This document shows, in pieces, positions 22,601-33,784 of a DNA stretch of 64,000 bases. Origin of the DNA: Astragalus membranaceus (lineage: Eukaryota; Streptophyta; Magnoliopsida; Fabales; Fabaceae). How positions within the stretch are numbered: the first letter of the stretch is position 1; the number at the start of each line of letters is the position of its first letter. Below the pieces are notes generated by a model. That model saw only the letters and a list, made by a program, of their open reading frames with translations, searched no databases and was not told the origin of the DNA. The stretch covers positions 157,476,166 to 157,540,165 of the forward strand of contig CM076854.1 of the NCBI GenBank assembly GCA_039519185.1. Reading direction: 5' to 3'. Both the position numbers and the translations under genes were made by a program.

Positions 22601-23944
22601 ACCTTGGAATAATGACTGGCTTGCTTCGGTGTAAGAGATCGTTGCTTCAGAATCTGCCTGTGTCAATGTCCATACTTCTCATAGGCAAGCAAATAAATTT
22701 CACAACAAATTGTCTGTCCCCTATGACAAGTAGGAAATTTTCACACAATGATTGGGTCTGGACACGACCCTTGGTAGCTGTTAAAATAGTTATCGGTTCG
22801 GATAGCTCAGATAATGCTAATCCCAACCGATCTACACACGCTTGTGATATAAAACAATGAGTTGCACCGGAATCATATAAAATATTGACTGAGTTATTAA
22901 AAAGAGATCCCGTACCCCTCAGAAGATTATCAGTAGGTGTGATGGTTCGAGCATCCAATGTGTTGATTCGCCCCTGCTTAGGAGCATTTGGTGCTCCTTG
23001 AAAGCTTTTCTTTGTTGGGCATTGATTTGCATAGTGACCTTCTTCATTACAGACATAGCATCGATTGGGTCTTTGCTGACAATCACCACTGTGATACCTT
23101 CCGCAACTCCTACAATTCCTCAAATTTGATGGGTCGAACGATTGAACCTGCTTCCCTTTATAGTTGTTTCACTTGAATTATCTGTTTGGAGTAGAGGATT
23201 CAGCAACCTTCTTCTTACCCTTCCAATAATCCTTCCTTTCAGCATACATTTTCCTCAGATCCTCCTCAGCAACCTATGCTTGTAGCACTAAGGCAGGATA
23301 ATTAACCAGAGTGTAAGAACTGAGTCCTTGACTCACATCAGCTCGGAGACCTTCTTTGAACATTTGCATCTTCCACATATCATTTGGGGCATAGCTCCCC
23401 AACTCATAGAACTGAGATAGTCTTCCAAATTTTGCAGCATATTCCCCAACAGACAACTCACCTTGCTTAAGATTTACAAACTCTGCCTGCTTGCTTAGCT
23501 TCTTCACCGAAGGGAAATATTGCTTCAAAAATGATTCCTTAAAGTTGTCCCAAGTGAGGGCAGTTCCTTGGAATTCCATCATTTGCCTTGCATTACACCA
23601 CCAGGTGTGGGCATCTTCATTGAGTACATTAGCTGCACATATTACCTTTTCCTCTTCTCCACATTGGAGGGTGTGAAAGATCTTCTCCATTGAGTCTATC
23701 CAATAATAGGCAGTCATTGGATCCGGTCCACCCTTGTAAGTCGGGGCTTCATCTTTTGAAATCGGAAATATGTCCGGTTAGGATCTTCTTGATGAGGTTG
23801 GAAATTGGGCTGTTGCAGACCCATTTGGTCATGCTGCATTTGCAACATATCCTGCATCATCTTCTGCTGATTCTCAATGACATTCTGCATCCATTCGAAA
23901 TGTGGATCAGCAGGAGGAGGAACGCCTCTACCTCTTCTGGCCAT
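19665..23944 (-). pseudogene. Tekay-like gag-pol, frameshifted and catalytically damaged
   Basis: Gag starts at ATG 23944 (MARRGRGVPPPADPHF). The frame then breaks near 23715, 23275, 22650 and 22025, so at least four lesions separate the pieces. Visible domains: gag (about 23714-23274); CCHC knuckle CYVCNEEGHYANQC (about 23060); protease LYDSGATHCF; RT ([15 protein letters not shown], then FIDDILVYS just after the 22025 break); RNase H (DHKSFEYLF); integrase zinc finger ([23 protein letters not shown]) and core; C-terminal chromodomain-like segment ending YPYLFS and TGA. In the integrase the usual GQSER reads GQTKR, so the catalytic glutamate is lysine (codon at about 20415). The longest open part (19665-22025) spans the RT end through integrase. 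It cannot be active as it stands. Confidence 0.93.
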
Positions 23945-24064
23945 GATTCTGCGAAATATGCACAAAGTATTAAGTTGATCAAGCTCAATGTCTAATAGCA
24001 TACTAAGAAAATCACGACTGAAGAAAGCAAAGACCCTAAAAGTTAAGTCCGACTAGGTCGAACC

Positions 24065-24076
24065 GCTCTGATACCA
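24065..24076 (-). other. Primer-binding site, initiator tRNA-Met type
   Basis: On - this reads TGGTATCAGAGC, two bases downstream of the 5' LTR end. It is the standard iMet primer site of plant gypsy chromoviruses. Confidence 0.9.
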
Positions 24077-24078
24077 AC

Positions 24079-26085
24079 TGTAACACCCCGGAATTTTTAT
24101 CGACTAAAAATGCCCAAGTGCACATTAGAAACACATCAGAGATAATATTTCCTGCTCAGACACTGAATACCTCTATAAAATTTTTGCTGAAATATAACAT
24201 AACCGTCTTATACACAAAAAAGACCATACGGTTCTCAGACCATAAACTGTCAGCAACTATGGTAATCAGAGTCATACAAGAAAGCGGAATGAAAGATAAA
24301 CATAACACTAATGTCATGGTGTCATAATACATAGACAACAGAAGGAACATAAACTTTAGCATAAAAGCTAAGTCATCAGCAGTCGTCCGAGCCCAACCTA
24401 CCCGTGCCTCTTGGATTTCCACTGTCCTTGTTTCTCTGTAAAACAACAACATATAAACAGTGAGATACAATCTCAGTGAGTTCTACCGAGACCCCTATCT
24501 ACACTCTCGGTTCAATTATGAATCCTATTTAACTTAACACGACACCGACTGCAATCCAGTGCTAAATCCCGGTGAACCGTATTATAGGACTTCCTTTCAT
24601 TCGTGGTTTAATTTAACCACGTGCATTTTAATTCAACACGACACCGACTGCAATCCAGTGCTAAATCCCGGTGAACGTGTTAAGACTCAGTACGACACCG
24701 ACCGCAATCCTGTGCTAAATCCCGGTGTATCGTACAACAAAACTTTCAACATAACACCGACTGCAATCCAGTGCTAAATCCCGGTGAACCCCCTTACCAA
24801 TAGTACTTTCCCTAATGGTATGCGGGCCTAGGGTAAGGGATCACGACTTCCCCGCCTAGTATGTTAACATGGGTCGTCACCCAACTCGATATAATAAATA
24901 TATCTACAGACACATGGACTCATAGTTCGCTTTGGTATCAATATAACATATCCGCACACGTATGCTATTATTCGGTTTTTCGAGACGATTTCAACTTCGA
25001 AAGTATTTTATAAAACCCTTTTGAAACATACCCAAAATCATGGCATTATAAGCCTAGTATCATTATAGAAGGGTTAGGAAATGATTAGGAGAGGATTGGA
25101 ATCGAAACGGAATCATTTAGGGCACTTTGAAAAATTTGGACAGAACCATGCGCACGGATCATACCCCTGGGACGCACGGATGGTGCTCATGCGCACGGAT
25201 CGTGCTCATGCGCACGGATCGTGCCCCTGGGACGCACGGATCGTGCGCTCTGTTAAGCAATCTAAAAATCTGAAACCGAAGCAGGTGCACGGATCGTGCC
25301 CCTGGGACACACGGATCGTGCTCATTTGACAGCATTGCAAAAATAGCCTTTTTCATGAAAATTCGCTTTCCGATTAATCCGAAACTCGCTCCGATCGATT
25401 CCCAACTCGAAAACAGATCATACCAGGCAATACTCCAGTCCAATCAACATCAAACATTCAAGCAATTCAATCAAAAACCCAACAATTACGAATTTCTTCA
25501 AAACGCGATATATTTCAAAATAACGTTTTTGACTCAAAATCTTTCGAAACCAAGTCACATAAAATGCATTTCAAAACGGAATACACCTAAACGTGAGTAA
25601 AACTCACCCTCGAAGCGAGAGCCGACACCGAGCCGAATCACCGAGACTTCAAAATCACCGAATCGAACCCAATCAACACCGAACCGCTCCTAACTTCGTT
25701 TCGAGCTTCCAATCACGTTCAATCGCTCTTGACTTCGATCCTAAGCATGATTCAATCATCAATTTCATCACACTATTCAAGATTTCACCAAATCACCATC
25801 AAAACCCTCACAAATTCGTAGGTCATAAAATAGGGGGGAAATGGAGGAAAACCCACCTACTTCTTGGGTTTTGAAGAGGAAGGGAAGATGGTGATGATGA
25901 TGAAATTTGGGACCTTGGGGGTGAGAGATGCTACCTCTTTCCCTTATTTCATTTTGTCGGTTAAACGATTCTGTGACAACCAAATAATTAACTTTAGCAC
26001 TCGATAAATACACTAATCAAGTACTAAAATAATTCATTTGGGCCTTCTTCCAAATAATTCGATTAATTATTTTGAGGATGTTACA
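24079..26085 (-). repeat. 5' LTR of the Tekay-like element (2,007 bp)
   Basis: On + it begins TGTAACACCCC (24079) and ends GGATGTTACA (26085), so on - it is TG...CA. It contains four spaced blocks 'ncgacaccgactgcaatccagtgct' between 24540 and 24785, and a cluster of GCACGGATCGTGC palindromes at 25149-25321. A short segment near 24430-24520 resembles the + strand LTR fragment at about 26450-26520 in inverse orientation. Confidence 0.88.
25149..25321. repeat. GCACGGATCGTGC palindrome cluster
   Basis: About seven copies of GCACGGATCGTGC or one-base variants occur, several joined by cccctgggac. The arms GCACG and CGTGC are complementary around a 3-base centre. The cluster is in the LTR, outside any coding region. 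Confidence 0.88.
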
Positions 26086-26885
26086 GTATATCAAGGGTGG
26101 CGACCCTAAGGATTAGCATACTAGGGGAGGGGAAGTCATGAGCCCCAAAACCTAGGCCCCATGAGGTTTGCCCGCTAATTAGTGGTTAGTGGATTGGCTT
26201 CACCAAAAGCCAAAGAAAATAACCGGATAAGGTAGGCTCGAGGTGTTGTGCTAAGTTAAAGAAAAGATAAGACATGAATTGTAGTCGCTTATTAGGGCTA
26301 CATGAAGAAATAAAGAAAGATAACACGTAGTCGCTTATTAGGGCTACGGGTTAGAGGAATATATATATATATATATATCCACGTAGTCGCTTATTAGGGC
26401 TACGAGTTCAAAGAATAAAAGCATAATGAACCGCCAGAGTTAGTAAGGGGTCTCGATAGGACTCACTGAGATAATGTTTATCTCACCCTTTATCATTGTG
26501 GTTTTTACAGAGAAACAGGGGAAAACAAAGGCGAAGAAGCACGGTTAGCCGGTGCGACTCTTGGAGTTATTGATGAAGCAGTTTTAAGTTTATGCCTTAT
26601 CCCTTTTGTTGTCTTTGTATTACCGATTGTATAACTATTACTTGCTAACAGTTGTAAATCGTTTCCGCTACTTATGTTTTGGGTATTGAACACCAGGATT
26701 GTATAAGTTTTATGTCATGAGACTTAAGTACTTTGTTAAGTTTAATGAGGTTCATGGAACCATTTGATAATTATTTATCGAAAGTTTTTAGTTGTGTTCA
26801 ATATTCAATAACAGGAAGTTACTCTGATGTATGCCAAGTGGTACACTTTGGTATTTCTACAAGCTAGAAATATCGGGGTGTTACA
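26086..26885 (+). mobile_element. 3' part of a + strand LTR (related gypsy family)
   Basis: It ends CGGGGTGTTACA at 26885, immediately followed by L1 coding sequence. Its middle (about 26450-26520) resembles the Tekay-like LTR read in the opposite direction. Three copies of a stem motif GTAGTC...GGCTAC lie at 26280-26302, 26326-26348 and 26382-26404. The 5' part is separated from it by the - strand element and lies off-window. Confidence 0.75.
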
Positions 26886-28600
26886 CAATCTATTCCCGCT
26901 TACTGTATGAGCACTTTTCTCTTGCCTAAGTCCCTGGGTGAAGAATTGGAGAGAATGATCAACTTTTTCTGGTGGGGGTACGAACAGGCGCTCAAGCGGT
27001 GGTATTAAGTGGATGAGTTGGAATAAATTATCGGTGCGGAAGGAACATGGTGGTATGGGATTTCGGCACTTCCATGGCTTTAATCTTGCCATGCTAGGGA
27101 AGCAGGGTTGGCGGCTTGCAATCAATCATGATACTATTGTTTCACAGGTTTTCAAAGCTAAATACTTCCCGTTGGAGGACTTTATGGGGGCTCGCTTGGG
27201 CCATAATCCTAGTTTTGTTTGGCGTAGTGTCCACTCTTCCCAGGTAGCGGTGACGATGGGGGCTAGATGGAAGGTTGGGAATGGTAGGAATATAAAAGTT
27301 TGGTCTGACCCGTGGATTCGTGGGAGGGATGACCCGTATGTGCATACTCCAATGGTTGCCGGTTATGAGGAGCTTCGGGTTGCAGATTTGTTAGATGCTC
27401 ATGGTGCTCGTTGGAATGTTGAATTTGTGAACCAAATCTTCAATAATGATGAGGCTCAATGTATTACACGCATGCCGTTGTTATGCGCACAGGAGGATGA
27501 TGCCTTGATTTGGAATAGGAGTAGGGATGGATCTTATTCGGTACGATCGGCTTACTATATGATCATGGAAGATATTATTAAAAATACTCACTTGAGGAAA
27601 CATGGCGATTGGATGTGTATATGGCGACTCCGCATCCCTCAAAAGGTGAAGCTTCTTCTTTGGCGAGTGGCTCATGGTTGTTTACCGATTCGGTGCAATC
27701 TACAGCTGCACCGTGTCCCCAATGTCCCCGGGAGTGTCCACAATGCGACGAACATGATGAGGATGACTTTCATGTATTTTTTCGCTGCCAGAGGGTGGAG
27801 GAAGTATGGAGACATGCTGGACTTTTGCAGGTGGTTCATGAGAAGGTGCAGGGAGGGGGGAGTTTTGGAGATGTCTTTTTCTCTCTTCTCAGTTGTGGTA
27901 GTGTCCCTCAAGCGAAAGCTACAATTATGATCTTTTGGTGTATTTGAAAACGGCGTAACGAGCGTGTTTGGGAGCGACTTGATCGTCCGGTGAGTGTCTC
28001 GGTTCGAATTGCCATGGATGTTTTGCACGATTGGGAGTTCGTCCGTCTCTTTGATGGCGCGAGATCTCTTGTAAATAGTTCTCCTCACCGGTAGCGTGGA
28101 TGAAGCCGGCGCCGGGGGAGATAAAGTGTAATGTTGATGCGGCTCTTTTTGAGCCCTAAGGCGTGTTTGGTGTGGGCATGTGTGTGCGGGATGAGAACGG
28201 AGAGTTTGTTGTGGCGAAGACTATGACTTTTTGCGGTGTTCCAACTCCTCAAGAGGCATAGGCAACCGGAGCGGTGGAAGCTATTAGGTGGCTTAGTGAG
28301 CACGGAGTCCAGCGAGTTACCATTGAATTGAATTGCTTATCAGTTGTTAACGGTATCAACGGAAACTATCTCATGACTACTGAAGTAGGCTCTATTATTA
28401 AGAGTTGCAGATCTTTGCTTTCTACATTTCAAAACTTTAGGTTTAGTTTTGCTAGGAGGCAAGCCAATGTTGTTGCTCATACACTTGCTAGAGCATCAAC
28501 ACTTTATGCTTGTTCCACGATTTTTGATTATGTCCCAACCTGTATCCGTGACATTATTAATATTGAAATGAAGTAGTTTGGTTTCCGTAAAAAAAAGATA
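26886..28600 (+). pseudogene. L1 LINE ORF2, 3' part (zf-RVT and RNase H), degenerate
   Basis: Translation starts abruptly (QSIPAYCMSTFLLP), typical of the post-RT region of plant L1 ORF2. An open frame at about 27013-27930 gives MSWNKLSVRKEHGGMGFRHF and WKVGNGRNIKVWSDPW, then the zf-RVT-like region (IWRLRIPQKVKLLLWRVAHG). After frame breaks near 27700 and 27950, an RNase H-like C-terminus follows (28274-28576: VVNGINGN, FARRQANVVAHTLARAS). The 3' end is tttccg followed by a run of A at about 28580-28598. The 5' part is cut off by the LTR insertion at 26885. Several frameshifts and stops make it inactive. Confidence 0.88.
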
Positions 28601-28779
28601 AAATTGAATGTTAGAAAAGTAAACAAAAATCTAGTTTCTGTCATATTTGGTTATGTTCATTAAAATGACATATTTAATAATTAAATTTAGTTCTTTTATG
28701 CTCTTGCGTGAAAAAATAAAATAAAAGGTGATAGAGTATTCAAGAAAAAGTAACAGAATAATTTTAGTTATGTGTTGAG

Positions 28780-28864
<85 letters not shown>
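28601..28864. repeat. AT-rich spacer with a (TA)n microsatellite
   Basis: This is non-coding AT-rich sequence after the L1 tail. A (TA)n run of about 70 bp spans 28784-28854, then a short CA run. No gene is seen. Confidence 0.9.
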
Positions 28865-28867
<3 letters not shown>

Positions 28868-28893
28868 GTCTTTACCCGTGCAGATGCACGGGT
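28865..28893 (-). mobile_element. Helitron-like 3' terminus (hairpin plus CTAG)
   Basis: On -, a perfect 8-bp stem (ACCCGTGC / GCACGGGT, loop of four, 28874-28893) is followed five bases later by CTAG and a T. That is the layout of a Helitron 3' end inserted between A and T. The body would extend to the right. No Rep/helicase coding is seen, so any element is non-autonomous. Confidence 0.5.
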
Positions 28894-29035
28894 GACAGAC
28901 ACTTTATTTATTGTAATTTGCTATAAACCTATAAATATTTTGAAAATTATAAAATTTAAGAAACGAAAAGGAAAAACTCGATAAAAAAGCTATATTTCAA
29001 CTTATTGCTTTTTTTAACTTGTTTTGCAGAAAGTT

Positions 29036-30815
29036 TAAAAATATTGATTTGCTAGCAATTAGATTTCTTATATTAGATTGATAGTGGATATATTGAATGG
29101 TTTTAGTAGATTTTAGCAAGGTAATCAAAACCGGACCGGACATTGAACCGGAAGAGGTGGCGGTTCAGGGGTTCTTGGGTTCAACCGGTTGAACCGGGGG
29201 TTCAACCGGAATTAATTAAATATATTATTTAATATTTTTATTACAATATATAAAGGATAAAAAACCATAATACCCAAAATTTCACACCACAAACAATTAA
29301 ATTATGCTTAACTTAGGCTCAACAATATAATATCCAAGTCATTAGTTAAAGTTACACATAAAATTGGTAGATATAAAAAAACTCAAAGTTTGACATGTTT
29401 AAAATATATATATTTTAATGCATTATTTAGAAAGAATCTAATGTCGCTTTATTTAGAAAAGATCACATCATGTAAGAAAATTGCAAACAATGAAGCTAAT
29501 GTTGTTGAAAGGTGAATATCTAGTCCCACATCGGATGGCAAATAAGAAGAATGAGCTGTGTTTCTCTATAAATAGAGCTAGAGTGTGCACAGCAAAATAT
29601 AAGTGAGATTCTTGGCTTTCATAATATATAAAATATATAAATAGAGCCCTGACACTCATTTTGTTTTACAAAAAATAGTTTAAATTTTTTTATTTCAGTT
29701 AAAAAAATAAAATAAAAAAAAAAAAAGTCATTTCTCAGAACCGGTTTCTGGCCGGTTCTTGACCGGTTCTGGCCGGTTTTGCCGGTTCTTGAGCGGTTTT
29801 CCGGTTTTTCAACCGGTTCTTTGGCCATCCGGTTCTGGGGTCTAACTGGACCGGACAGGGGTCCGGTTCCCGGTTCAACCGGTCGAACCGGCCGGTCCGG
29901 TCCGGTTTTGATTACCTTGGATTTTAGTAAATAGTCAATATTTTTTTTTTGTTTTTCAAATACATTAAAAAATTAAAATAAAATTTGTCAGCGCGCCAGC
30001 AACTTTATAAATGATTGTTTGGTTTTTTTGCCAGTTACCAAATTGCCCTTTAAATTGCACACGTGTCATGTGGATAGTTGCACTAAAAATATTGATTTGC
30101 TAGCATTTAGATTTCTTATATTAGATTGATAGTGGTTAAATTGATTCGTTTTTGTAGATTTTAGTAAATAGTCAATATTTTTAATTTTTTTGTTTTTCGA
30201 ATACAAAAAAAATTAAAATAAAATTTGTTAGTGCGCCAACAACTTTATAAATGATTGTTTAGTTTTATTGTCAGTTACCAATTTTCCCTTTAAACTGCAC
30301 ATGTGTCATGTGGATAGTTGCACTAAAAATATTGATTTGCTAGCACTTAGATTTCTTATAATGAATCGATAATGGTTAAATTGATTGGTTTTAGTAGATT
30401 TTAGTAAATAGTCATTATTTTTTATTTTTCAAATACAAAAAAATTAAAATAAAATTTGTTAGTGCGCCAACAACTTTATAAATAAAATTTGTCAGTTACC
30501 AATTTTCCCTTTAAACTGCACATGTGTCATGTGGATAGTTGCACTAAAAATATTGATTTGCTAGCACTTAGATTTCTTATAATGAATCGATAGTGGTTAA
30601 ATTGATTGGTTTTAGTAGATTTTAGTAAATAGTCATTATTTTTTATTTTTCGAATACAAAAAAATTAAAATAAAATTTGTCAGCGTGCCAACATTTTTAT
30701 AAATGATTGTTTAGTTTTTTGTCAGTTACCAAATTGCCCTTTAAATTGCACACGTGTCATGTGGTTAGTTACACTAAAAATGTAAATTTGCTGCCACTTA
30801 GATTTCTTATATTAA
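29036..30815. repeat. Tandem array, about 220-240-bp units, five copies, one split by a MITE
   Basis: Units share aaaaatattgatttgctagc; they start near 29036, 30083, 30321, 30541 and 30770 (the last diverged). Each also holds 'gtcagttaccaaattgcc' and 'cacgtgtcatgtgg' blocks. The first unit is interrupted by the hAT MITE at 29117-29919. Non-coding. Confidence 0.85.
29117..29919. mobile_element. hAT-type MITE (803 bp)
   Basis: It starts CAAGGTAATCAAAACCGG and ends CCGGTTTTGATTACCTTG, perfect inverted termini, with the 8-bp TSD gattttag at 29109-29116 and 29920-29927. Both subterminal parts are full of CCGGTT/AACCGG motifs in opposite orientation. The interior (about 29220-29700) is AT-rich without a coding signal. 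It is inserted into a tandem repeat unit. Confidence 0.93.
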
Positions 30816-30816
30816 A

Positions 30817-30846
30817 CTAGTAGGATAACCGTGCATACGCGCGGGT
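30817..30846 (-). mobile_element. Second Helitron-like 3' terminus
   Basis: On -, a GC-rich imperfect stem (arms at 30827-30834 and 30839-30846, 6 of 8 Watson-Crick plus wobble) precedes CTAG at 30817-30820. Its hairpin is related in sequence to the one at 28874-28893, suggesting two members of one family lying head to tail. Confidence 0.42.
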
Positions 30847-31109
30847 GCTGCCGTGTTCTTTTAATGAATGAATTCAGACATAATTTAAATAGTCTGGACA
30901 GCACCCCGTGAAAAAAGACAAATTTAAAGAAGATAAAAAAAGAGTGTCAAATAAAAAAAATAGATAAATATTAAAATACAAAAATGTAAAAGTATTATTT
31001 AAAAGCAATCTGCATTTATCCCGTGTTCTTTTATATATCAGTGCAATGTCCTTTTTATATATGAGTGTTGTTATCCAGTGTTTTTTTATATATCAATGCA
31101 GCCATCCTG

Positions 31110-31155
<46 letters not shown>

Positions 31156-31352
31156 TTGCAGTTATCCGGTGTTTTTTTATATATCAGTATAGTTATCCCG
31201 TGTTTTTTTATATATCAGTGCAGTTATCTCATAGTTTCAATTAATTATTTTTGTTGATTAGTAGATTATATATAGTTGATAGCGAAAGATAGATAGTAGA
31301 TTATTAAATTAAAAAGTGCGGTGTTTTTTTATATATCAGTGTAGCTATCCCG

Positions 31353-31401
<49 letters not shown>

Positions 31402-31468
31402 TTGCAGTTATCCCGCGTTTTTTTTATATATCTGTACAATTATCCCGTGTTTTTTATATATCAGTGCA

Positions 31469-31516
<48 letters not shown>

Positions 31517-32216
31517 TTGCAGTTATCCCGCGTTTTTTTTATATATCTGTACAATTATCCCGTGTTTTTTATATATCAGTGCAGTTATCTCATACTTTCA
31601 ATTGATTATTTTAATTGATTAGTAGATTATAGTAGATAGTAAAAGATAGACAGTAGATTATCAATAAAAAAAGTTTTATCCCGTGTTTTATTATATATCT
31701 GTAACAATTATTTGTCCTTTTTAGGTATAAGTGACAAAATTTGTCACATGTGTTTTAAATATTAATCAGTAGTTTAAATAGTCTTTAAGTTTTCTTTTTT
31801 TTAGATATTAATCTCGTGTTTTTTATATTTCAGTGAAATTATCCCGTGTTTTTTTATATATTTGTGCAGTTATCGTGTAGTTTCAATTGATTATTTTAGT
31901 TGATTAGTAGATTATAGTAAATAGTAAAAGATAGACAGTAGACTATCAATAAAAAAAAGTTTTATCCCGTGTTTTATTATATATCTGTGACAATTATTTG
32001 TCCTTTTTAGGTATTAGTGACGAATTTTGTCACATGTGTTTTAAATATTAATCAGTACGTTTAAATAGTCATTAAGTTTTCTTTTTTTTTCCAGATATTA
32101 ATCTCGTGTTTTTTTATATATCAGTAAAATTATCCCTTGTTTTTTTTAAATATTAGTGCAGTTATCTTGTAGTTTCAATTGATTATTTTAGTTGATTATA
32201 GTAGATTGTGGGAAAT
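30847..32216. repeat. AT-rich dispersed repeats ('cccgtgttttttatatatcagtgcagttat') with (TA)n runs
   Basis: A core of about 30 bp ending in 'cagtgcagttat' recurs more than ten times here and again at 42140-44860, on the far side of the Athila 2 insertion. TA microsatellites lie at 31115-31153, 31356-31399 and 31470-31513. Long open frames of alternating Ile/Tyr are artefacts of TA repeats. No gene is seen. Confidence 0.8.
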
Positions 32217-32543
32217 GAGGCGCCTCGCTAACCGGGTAAGGTTTCCTTTTCTGGTTGCGCTAAATGAGGCGCCTCTCTGGTCCTCGCTCCGCTTCAAATA
32301 TCTGCTTGGATGCTACCGCAGCACTCGCCTAGCACTGAATACTTAGTAAAATCCTGCACACTTGGCACACATGTCAAATTCCACAAAATTGGCACTTGCG
32401 TGCCCAAATTATAATTATTATCCCTGAATTCAACAATGTCAAATATGAAGGTACTCATCACAATTTATAGCATAATTTATTCTTGGAACAAGATAATTCT
32501 CATTTGAATGACTGTAAATAACTCACACTTCTATGAGTTATCA
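32217..32543 (-). repeat. Truncated 3' LTR of Athila 2
   Basis: It is homologous to 41815-42139 and ends at TGATAACTC (on -) next to the polypurine tract. Homology stops at about 32217, within AT-rich flank. About 1.1 kb of the LTR (the part equivalent to 40727-41810) is missing. Confidence 0.88.
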
Positions 32544-32556
32544 CACCCCCAAACTT

Positions 32557-33326
32557 GAACCATTGCTTGTCCTCAAGTAATGACAGCACCAGGGCAGCAT
32601 TGCTCACAACATTCACTCACAGTAGCCTGTGATATCATTTTGAAACTTTTAACCTCACGCTTCTATTTTCTCAAGGTTCTTCCCTCAGACTTAACATTTT
32701 CGCACTGCTTAATGTGAAGTTGCAGCTTTCGTCCCCCTAGCTAGATTGTGTGTGTTCTCTCTTTGTTCTTCTTCCATAAGTTTGAACACTTACTAGGCTT
32801 GGCTTTGGGTCCAACTTAGAACTTCTTACACTGCTTATTGTTGTCAGTTGCTGCGGGCAGATTCTTGTGCTGATTTACACGAGGGTAGGTATTTTTCTTT
32901 TGAAGCCATATATTTTGATTTGGGTCTAGAGTGGTGCACATTATCTCTTTTTTTTGAAGGATAGCTTGGTCAAAGCTTCGACTGAAACTGTAATGGTGTC
33001 GCCACAAAACAGCCTCCCTACACAGTGACCAAGTTCACCTTGTTGCATTTTTTTGCGCAACTTGATTCATTTTCGTGCACCCTCCTCCTGGCCTTGCTAC
33101 TAGCATTTCTACCCCCAAACTTGTCTTTTATTCTACCCACAGCTTCTTTCTACGTCTAAGCAGTTTGGGTCCTTGCTAAGTTTTCACCTAACTTCCACCT
33201 AAGCAAGCTTTACGCCTATTTCGGGAGACAAAGAGTTAGGTGCATACTAGGGGGCTTGGACTACTTGTTCACATTTCTAAGCTCACAATATTTGGTTATC
33301 CTCATCGGGGTTTGCCTTGAGAAAAA

Positions 33327-33390
<64 letters not shown>

Positions 33391-33784
33391 GCTATCACAC
33401 ATGCTACCAGCACTAGCTAATACTGAGTGCTGTCAGGGGTGCTGCCCCAGCACCTATCAACATTTTTATTCCTAGTGCAGCTAGTACAAAACAGCAGAAC
33501 AAGTAAAACATAGCAATCTTTTCATTTATGGGGAATATTGGGGACACACAAATCACAGATAATTATCACAGGCAGCATGAAAGCAAATGGCTATAGATGC
33601 ACCCCCCCAACTTAAGCAGAGACAGTGTCCTCACTGTCTACTACCAGGCGGAGGATGGGCAATAGCAGAAACAAAACAAAAAGAAAGGGAGTTACTGAGC
33701 TAAGGTGGAAACACCGGAGGTGATCACTTCTTTTTCTTCTATTGGCTTGCTCCTTCTTCAGTTTGCTTGTTTCCTCCCCGCTTC
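32557..33784. other. Athila 2 3' untranslated region
   Basis: Non-coding element sequence. It contains a (TA)n run at 33329-33386 and palindromes such as gctaccagcac (33403-33413) and GGTGCTG-CCC-CAGCACC (33438-33454). No ORF is supported. Confidence 0.75.

Larger units (their letters stand above)
19660..26085 (-). mobile_element. Tekay-like (Ty3/gypsy) retrotransposon, degenerate, 3' LTR off-window
   Basis: On - the element has its 5' LTR at 26085-24079, an initiator-Met primer site at 24076-24065, gag-pol from 23944 to 19665, then the CACTA insertion. Its 3' LTR must lie left of the window. The LTR reads TGTAACATCC...GGGGTGTTACA. It is inserted in a + strand LTR whose 3' part follows at 26086; gtata at 26086-26090 would be one TSD copy. 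The zinc-knuckle, protease, RT, RNase H, integrase order and the C-terminal motif [12 protein letters not shown] fit the chromodomain-bearing Tekay/Del group. Confidence 0.9.

Noticed and set aside
28631..28984. Open frames of alternating Ile/Tyr (also at 31316-31618)
   Set aside because: Pure translation of (TA)n microsatellites; no coding signal.
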